This document shows positions 40,497 to 44,468 of a DNA stretch of 44,468 bases, one piece after another. The stretch comes from Bacteroidaceae bacterium. GTDB taxonomy: Bacteria > Bacteroidota > Bacteroidia > Bacteroidales > Bacteroidaceae. The position numbers and the translations under genes were made by a program. Position 1 is the stretch's first letter. Each line of letters opens with the position of its first letter. The notes beneath the pieces are model-generated. The model was not told where the DNA came from, made no database searches, and saw only the letters and a program-made list of their open reading frames with translations. Location of the stretch: NCBI GenBank assembly GCA_017520935.1, contig JAFXEF010000045.1, forward strand, positions 1 through 44,468, read 5' to 3'.

Positions 40497-40668
40497 AACA
40501 AAAGTTTCGGAAAAGAGATTATCAAGTAAAGAAATATAGAAATTCATTACTACATTCATTACTGCGGCAATCCATTCTTGATTCTTCAAAGACCGAGGAA
40601 TGCTCCAGACTCCCTAATAAGGCCATCCATTCTGCATGGATACTACTTTATATTGACACAGAGGCAAG

Positions 40669-40694
40669 AAATCCCGCCCCGAAGGGCGAGATTT
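40669..40694 (-). terminator. Hairpin after the HU-like gene unit
   Basis: AAATC-c-CGCCC, loop CGAA, GGGCG-a-GATTT. It lies directly downstream of the minus-strand 72-aa gene. The T-run is short. Confidence 0.6.
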
Positions 40695-40700
40695 TTAGGT

Positions 40701-40919
40701 TCAGGTTTCATCATCCGCTTCAATCTCCGCAGAGAAGGAACCGCTCTTGATCTTCACGGACTTGCCGGCCTTTATCACCTCCGGCACCTGGGCCAGGGCG
40801 GCAAACGCCAGCAGCAGTCCCACAGCCCTCAGCACACTGCCGTCTATGATGCCCATGGGAGGCACCAAGAAACCTCCCACTATCAGGCATACACTTAAGA
40901 TACAACACAAGGGGAACAT
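40701..40919 (-). CDS. Small membrane protein, 72 aa
   Basis: Two hydrophobic helices (about 4-20 and 28-47; FVPPMGIIDGSVLRAVGLLL) followed by a short polar tail KAGKSVKIKSGSFSAEIEAD. From memory similar small proteins (FxPPxGxIDGSVL...) occur near HU-like genes in Bacteroides. Function unknown. Same strand as and 56 bp downstream of the HU-like gene, with low-complexity repeat DNA (40920-40975) between. Confidence 0.65.
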   Translation of the reverse strand: MFPLCCILSVCLIVGGFLVPPMGIIDGSVLRAVGLLLAFAALAQVPEVIKAGKSVKIKSGSFSAEIEADDET

Positions 40920-40974
40920 AACTTTCAGCTTTCAGCCTTGAGCTGTGATCCCATTGCCCACAGCTCATAGCTCA

Positions 40975-41862
40975 CTACTCTACAGCCTCAAACACAGCCG
41001 TGTAGGCAGCGCCATTCACGTCGGCGGTCACGGTACGCGGGTTATCGGTCACGTCATCGCTCCAGCGGACAAAGCGGTAGCCCTCGTTGGCCGTGGCGGT
41101 GAGGGTCACGGCAGTGCCCTTGTCATAGGATCCCATGCCGGAGACGCTACCCATAGCCTGGTCGTTCACCGAGGTACCGATGAACACCTGCTCCACCTCG
41201 CCTTCGCCAGGGTCAGCGCCATCGTCCGTGCCCGAACCATTGCCATCATCCGTTCCCGAACCGTCCGACGGATCCGAAGGGCCATCAGGGTCGGTAGGCT
41301 CATCGTCACCCGAAGGACCGTCAGTGCCGTTCAGGTCCACCACCGAGCTGCCGCTCTTGATGGCCTTCAGCAAAGCAGCCTGGGCAGCACGGCTGGCCAC
41401 AAGGTTGAACTCGGCATCCGTCAGCAGGTTCTTGAACTCCTGTCCGCAGTCCCACACCACATTCACAGCCGTGATGTTGGCCGAGGTGAACTTGTCGGCC
41501 GTCTCTGCCCCCTTGGAAGAGAGAGCCACGGAGAAGTCGCCCAAGTCGCCCAGACGGATCTTGCGGCCGTCCAGGAGCATTTCGCGCATGCAGTCCACCG
41601 CCAAGTATAGGATGGCACTGATGTCCGCACGGCTATACACGCACCCGTGGGTAGCGATGTGGCGGGCAAACTTCTCGATAGTCATTACCTCGGCATACTG
41701 GGCCACGGCAAACGCATGCTGCTTCTCAGTCTTCACTAACGCCACATCGGCAGCCGCCGGAGTCTCCCCCTTGGCCTGGGCAGCCTTGATACGGCTCTTG
41801 GCCTGATTGATCTCAAAAAGGTTGGTGTTCACACCACGCATAGCAATCGAATAATTAATCAT
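40975..41862 (-). CDS. HU-like DNA-binding protein with acidic linker and C-terminal beta-repeat domain
   Basis: A 295-residue protein in three parts. Residues 1-165 are the Bacteroidota HU-like domain (MINYSIAMRGVNTNLFEINQ, MTIEKFARHIATHGCVYSRA, LYLAVDCMREMLLDGRKIRL then GDLGDFSVALSSKG). Residues about 175-225 form an Asp/Gly/Ser/Pro-rich linker. Residues about 225-295 form an InlB-B/Ig-like repeat (GSYDKGTAVTLTATANEGYR then FVRWSDD). HU proteins bend DNA; the tail type is normally found in surface proteins, yet there is no signal peptide. Such genes commonly sit beside capsule loci or integrated elements in Bacteroidales. Its leader contains an inverted repeat. Confidence 0.85.
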   Translation of the reverse strand: MINYSIAMRGVNTNLFEINQAKSRIKAAQAKGETPAAADVALVKTEKQHAFAVAQYAEVMTIEKFARHIATHGCVYSRADISAILYLAVDCMREMLLDGRKIRLGDLGDFSVALSSKGAETADKFTSANITAVNVVWDCGQEFKNLLTDAEFNLVASRAAQAALLKAIKSGSSVVDLNGTDGPSGDDEPTDPDGPSDPSDGSGTDDGNGSGTDDGADPGEGEVEQVFIGTSVNDQAMGSVSGMGSYDKGTAVTLTATANEGYRFVRWSDDVTDNPRTVTADVNGAAYTAVFEAVE

Positions 41863-41933
41863 AGCAATACATTTTTTTTAGTTAGTAAATCACGTCCTCC
41901 GGGAGTCCTCTTCTCTTGAGCCATTTTTTATCT

Positions 41934-41968
41934 TAACCTTACGCTTCGGCTTATCGTAAGTTAAGACC
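41934..41968. promoter_or_regulatory. Inverted repeat in the HU-gene leader
   Basis: CTTAACCTTACG and CGTAAGTTAAG flank CTTCGGCTTAT, a hairpin with one bulge. It lies between the -7 box and the start codon of the HU-like gene, so it may act in the RNA or as an operator. Confidence 0.4.
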
Positions 41969-42030
41969 GGCGCCTGCCTTAACTTAAGCCTCTCATTTGC
42001 CTCAAGCAAGCCTCGTCCCGACTGACACTA

Positions 42031-42038
42031 CAAAGGTA
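42031..42038 (-). promoter_or_regulatory. -7 box of the HU-like gene
   Basis: On the minus strand TACCTTTG, about 170 nt upstream of the ATG, giving a long leader. Confidence 0.5.
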
Positions 42039-42192
42039 CTGCCAAAATCGCCCTATGCTCCGGTTTTCCCCATACCTGGGGACAGAATTCCCTGTAATTA
42101 AACCAAACGTTAACTGTTACCTCGTAACAAAGGAAAAAACGCAACCATAAAAAATAATCCTAAAAAATATCGAATATATAAAAACAACCTAT

Positions 42193-42200
42193 TATCTTTG
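42193..42200 (+). promoter_or_regulatory. -7 box of the 226-aa gene
   Basis: TATCTTTG followed by TAGC, about 200 nt before the ATG at 42405. The long leader includes the 24-codon ORF. Confidence 0.5.
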
Positions 42201-42302
42201 TAGCCATATTGCGATGATAGTCCTTGATTGCAACCCCAAGCAGCGAATTTGCAAAAAACGCAAATTACGAGTTAACAATTAACACTAAAAATCAGAACTA
42301 CT

Positions 42303-42377
42303 ATGAATACCATCCACATCTCCCTACAGGCAACAGCATTAGACGTTAAACGATCTGGCAACATAAGGTCAGACTAA
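42303..42377 (+). CDS. Possible 24-aa leader ORF
   Basis: ATG to TAA reading MNTIHISLQATALDVKRSGN and four more residues, 27 nt before the 225-aa gene. It is unlike any family I know and could be a leader peptide or chance. Confidence 0.2.
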   Translation: MNTIHISLQATALDVKRSGNIRSD

Positions 42378-42404
42378 AGTTTAACCGTCTAAACGCAATT
42401 GCCA

Positions 42405-43082
42405 ATGAACAATAGCAATCCTCAAGACATCTACAACAGCATCCTCCGCTATGCCGGAGAGCTGAACGGCACACCCCAGGCAGGCCAGTTCCTCCTGATA
42501 GGGTGTCTCCTCCCTGTGCCCCAAGGCGAAACGCTCCCTGTGTCCGTGGCCCCCACAACCACGGCACACAGTCCCAAGCCCAAGAGCAAAGGGAAAGCCA
42601 AGGCCACCGTCACCGACAAGGAGCCCCTTCTGGAGACCTTCACCCGCAAGAAGGGCCTCACCGACCAGCACTTCGCACTGCTCCTGGGCACGCTGCAGCA
42701 AGAAGGCTGGATCAGCCAGGACACCCAGCCCGACGACTTCATCCTCCTGTTCAGCGGCCGCCCCAGCGACTGCCGCATCACCTGGAACCCGGCCGTAGGC
42801 AAAGGCATCCTTCGCGACCTCTTCAAGATGATGATAGACGGCCGCTTCATAGCCCCACCCGATGGCTACCAGTACCTGCGTATCGTAGAGTCGCACTTCA
42901 TCTACCCCAACGGACAGCACCTCCACGGGCTCAAGGGTGGATACACCAGCCGCAAGGCCGCCAGCGTCATAGACTCCTGCCGCAAGATACTCCTGCTCAC
43001 CCCCCGGGCCAAGGATTACCGTGGCATACAGAGCGAGATAGACGACGAGTTCTCCGACATCCGCTACTCACCCTACGACTAG
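42405..43082 (+). CDS. Hypothetical protein, 225 aa
   Basis: Soluble protein that I do not assign to a function. Residues about 45-65 are a Pro/Lys-rich linker (HSPKPKSKGKAKATV) between a short N-terminal helical part and a longer domain (FTRKKGLTDQHFALLLGTLQ, GWISQDTQPDDFILLFSGRP then SDCRITWNP, GKGILRDLFKMMIDGRFIAP, YLRIVESHFIYPNGQHLHGL). The latter resembles hypothetical proteins encoded with DUF3987 genes in Bacteroidales islands, where a replication-related role is sometimes assumed. The start is ATG 42405 rather than the TTG 6 nt earlier. Very CCC/GCC-rich codon use compared with the AT-rich island on its left. Confidence 0.75.
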   Translation: MNNSNPQDIYNSILRYAGELNGTPQAGQFLLIGCLLPVPQGETLPVSVAPTTTAHSPKPKSKGKAKATVTDKEPLLETFTRKKGLTDQHFALLLGTLQQEGWISQDTQPDDFILLFSGRPSDCRITWNPAVGKGILRDLFKMMIDGRFIAPPDGYQYLRIVESHFIYPNGQHLHGLKGGYTSRKAASVIDSCRKILLLTPRAKDYRGIQSEIDDEFSDIRYSPYD

Positions 43083-43134
43083 CCCCCTCTGCCAAAATCT
43101 CTTCTTTAGCCAAAAAATTTTAGAGAAAATAAAT

Positions 43135-43182
43135 AATCAGCCGGAACGCGCTCACAATCAGCTCCGTTCCGGCTGATTGTTT
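43135..43182 (+). terminator. Terminator after the 225-aa gene
   Basis: AATCAGCCGGAACG and CGTTCCGGCTGATT pair perfectly around a 16-nt loop and are followed by GTTTTAT. Confidence 0.88.
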
Positions 43183-43301
43183 TATGCCCACACCCCACGT
43201 TCTTCATCCCCAACCCTCGGCAGCCGACACACCCGCCGAGCCCCCGGCCGAGGTTTCCAGCACCCTTCCCCGAATAGTGAAACCATAAACTATTAAGCAA
43301 T

Positions 43302-43631
43302 ATGAAGAAGAACGTAAACCTCTGCATCGACCTGAAGACCATCATGCAGGAAGATGCGCTCCTCAAGCAGGGGCAGTGTTACCATGGCGTGCTCAGCCGC
43401 ACCGGCGAAGACCAGTACCTCTTTGAGGAGGAGACCCACAAGCACGTGGACCGTCACATCCGCCGGAACCCCAAACTCTTCGACGGACGGTATGTCTCCC
43501 TCGTACACATGCGGAACGGCCGCTATCAGGTACACATGCGTACCATCCATGCCGGCGAAGTGCGCGACCACCGAGACCTTGCCTTCCAAGTCTATTCCGA
43601 ATTACTAACCGCCTTAGAGATTATCGACTGA
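43302..43631 (+). CDS. Hypothetical protein, 109 aa
   Basis: Small soluble protein (MKKNVNLCIDLKTIMQEDAL start) with a basic central part (THKHVDRHIRRNPKLFDGRY) and a beta-rich tail (VSLVHMRNGRYQVHMRTI). I do not recognise the family. It ends 1 nt before the ATG of the P-loop gene, so it is coupled to it and probably serves the same element. Confidence 0.75.
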   Translation: MKKNVNLCIDLKTIMQEDALLKQGQCYHGVLSRTGEDQYLFEEETHKHVDRHIRRNPKLFDGRYVSLVHMRNGRYQVHMRTIHAGEVRDHRDLAFQVYSELLTALEIID

Positions 43632-43632
43632 C

Positions 43633-44468
43633 ATGAACATGCTAAGATCATCCGACCTCCCCCCGGCCCTGCGAATCTACTTCGACAATGCCCCCGAAGC
43701 CTTCCGCATCCCTGCCGTACTGACGGCCGCCACCTGCCTCTGTGCCCTGGGTACCCGCATTCGTGTACGCTATGTCTATGACACCGACCCCCATGCCCTC
43801 TTGCTGCAGGTGATAGTAGTGGGCAACCCCGGTGACGGCAAATCCTTCACCCGCCCTATCGTGAAGACCCTCATGGCCCCCCTGCTCCTTCGCGACCAGG
43901 AGCTCCGACGTCAGGAGCAGGCCTACAACGAACTCAAGAAGACAGCTGCCAAGAACAAGCAGCTGCCCGAAGAGCCCATCACCGATGTCCGTTGCCTGCA
44001 GAACATCACCCGTGCCAAGCTCGTAAAGCGTGCCGACATGTTCATCCGCAAATATGGTGAACCGCTGGCCTTCATGCTCTTCTCCGAGGAGCTCTCCACC
44101 ATGAGCGAAGGAAACAAGAAGGCCTACTCGGACCTCCGCACCATCGGACGCCTGGCCTACGACCTGGATGCCTACTTCTCCACCGACACCAACAGCACCG
44201 AAAGCTACTGTGCCATGGTGGACATCATCTGGTGCTCGCTCTACTGCTCCACCCCGGCAGCCCTGGACGAATACATGGACAAGCGCTCCATTGAGGGCGG
44301 CAACGTAACACGCCACATCATAGCCGACCTGGGCGACCTCATGGGAGACGATGCACCCGTCTTCAAGGAGATTACCCCACAGCAGCACCAACTGTTGCAG
44401 CACACCGTAGATCGCCTCATGCACGAAACCTACACAGAAGACGGAGGCTTGCAGCCCATCCTGGAGGT
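43633..44468 (+). CDS. P-loop protein, DUF3987-like, truncated by the window end
   Basis: The frame is open from ATG 43633 to the window end (278 codons, no stop). Seen: RSSDLPPALRIYFDNAPEAF, a Walker A VVGNPGDGKSFTRPI at about residues 70-84, FMLFSEELSTMSEGNKKAYS at about 144-163 in the Walker B position, and a long following helical region. This matches the N-terminal half of DUF3987 proteins, putative primase-helicase or replication ATPases common in Bacteroidales islands and beside capsule loci. The C-terminal half is outside the window. Downstream of and coupled to the 109-aa gene. Confidence 0.8.
   Translation, partial: MNMLRSSDLPPALRIYFDNAPEAFRIPAVLTAATCLCALGTRIRVRYVYDTDPHALLLQVIVVGNPGDGKSFTRPIVKTLMAPLLLRDQELRRQEQAYNELKKTAAKNKQLPEEPITDVRCLQNITRAKLVKRADMFIRKYGEPLAFMLFSEELSTMSEGNKKAYSDLRTIGRLAYDLDAYFSTDTNSTESYCAMVDIIWCSLYCSTPAALDEYMDKRSIEGGNVTRHIIADLGDLMGDDAPVFKEITPQQHQLLQHTVDRLMHETYTEDGGLQPILE

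Larger units (their letters stand above)
41863..42404. other. Divergent intergenic region
   Basis: Holds the HU-gene leader with an imperfect hairpin (41934-41968), its -7 box (42031-42038), a CCCCA-TACC-TGGGG hairpin (about 42068-42081), the promoter of the divergent + strand gene (42193-42200) and a 24-codon ORF (42303-42377) that could be a leader peptide. No other gene seen. Confidence 0.55.

Overview
The window reads as a chromosomal segment of a Bacteroidales bacterium, in the broad Bacteroides/Phocaeicola/Prevotella/Paraprevotella range. Evidence: most transcription units are preceded by the Bacteroidota promoter form TTTG-(about 20 nt)-TAnnTTTG(C) rather than a sigma70 box. Several genes belong to families I associate with this order (DUF4494, FeoA-FeoB fusion with a Cys-rich small partner, TorF-like porin, MalY-type lyase, the three-gene alpha-glucan operon, HU-like protein with a beta-domain tail, the double CoA-dehydratase activase). 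I cannot name the species from sequence alone.

Region by region. 1-1.13 kb is non-coding and rich in repeats and palindromes. 1.13-6.6 kb carries four + strand housekeeping genes: a YbhN/MprF-type flippase-like protein, dipeptidase PepD, elongation factor LepA and prephenate dehydrogenase. 6.7-11.4 kb is a minus-strand alpha-glucan operon: debranching enzyme, GT4/5-type glucosyltransferase, GH57 enzyme. 11.5-15.1 kb holds a DUF4494-YggS pair, a MalY-like lyase and an exported choloylglycine-hydrolase-type Ntn hydrolase. 15.3-19.2 kb is a minus-strand membrane cluster: SPFH protein, Arc-type DNA-binding protein, small membrane protein, acyltransferase 3, CPBP protease. It is followed by a TorF-like porin (+), mfd (+), an AraC regulator (-), a giant activase of the 2-hydroxyacyl-CoA dehydratase type (+), MarC (+), FeoB plus its Cys-rich partner (+) and tRNA-Cys.

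Downstream of tRNA-Cys the character changes. 33.7-40.5 kb is an AT-richer accessory island. It holds a Septu-like pair (PtuA ATPase + PtuB HNH), a DUF4143 ATPase behind three 33-bp repeats, and an overlapping pair of a RecF/ABC-type ATPase and a small PD-(D/E)XK-like nuclease that I cannot match to a named defence system. Between them lie wrecks of polysaccharide genes: two truncated sugar transferases sharing an 87-bp direct repeat and an internally deleted DegT aminotransferase. This looks like a decayed capsule-type operon colonised by defence modules. 40.7-44.5 kb is GC-richer, with an HU-like protein and a divergent set of unknown genes ending in a truncated P-loop (DUF3987-like) gene.

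A second theme runs through the chromosome. A palindromic element of about 95 bp (arms of the type CCCCTCCCAAGGAGG) is scattered between genes and inserted in frame inside mfd (three segments) and the activase (two segments). A different degenerate direct repeat is also inserted in the activase. The two most interesting signals are these in-frame elements and the uncharacterised ATPase-nuclease pair.
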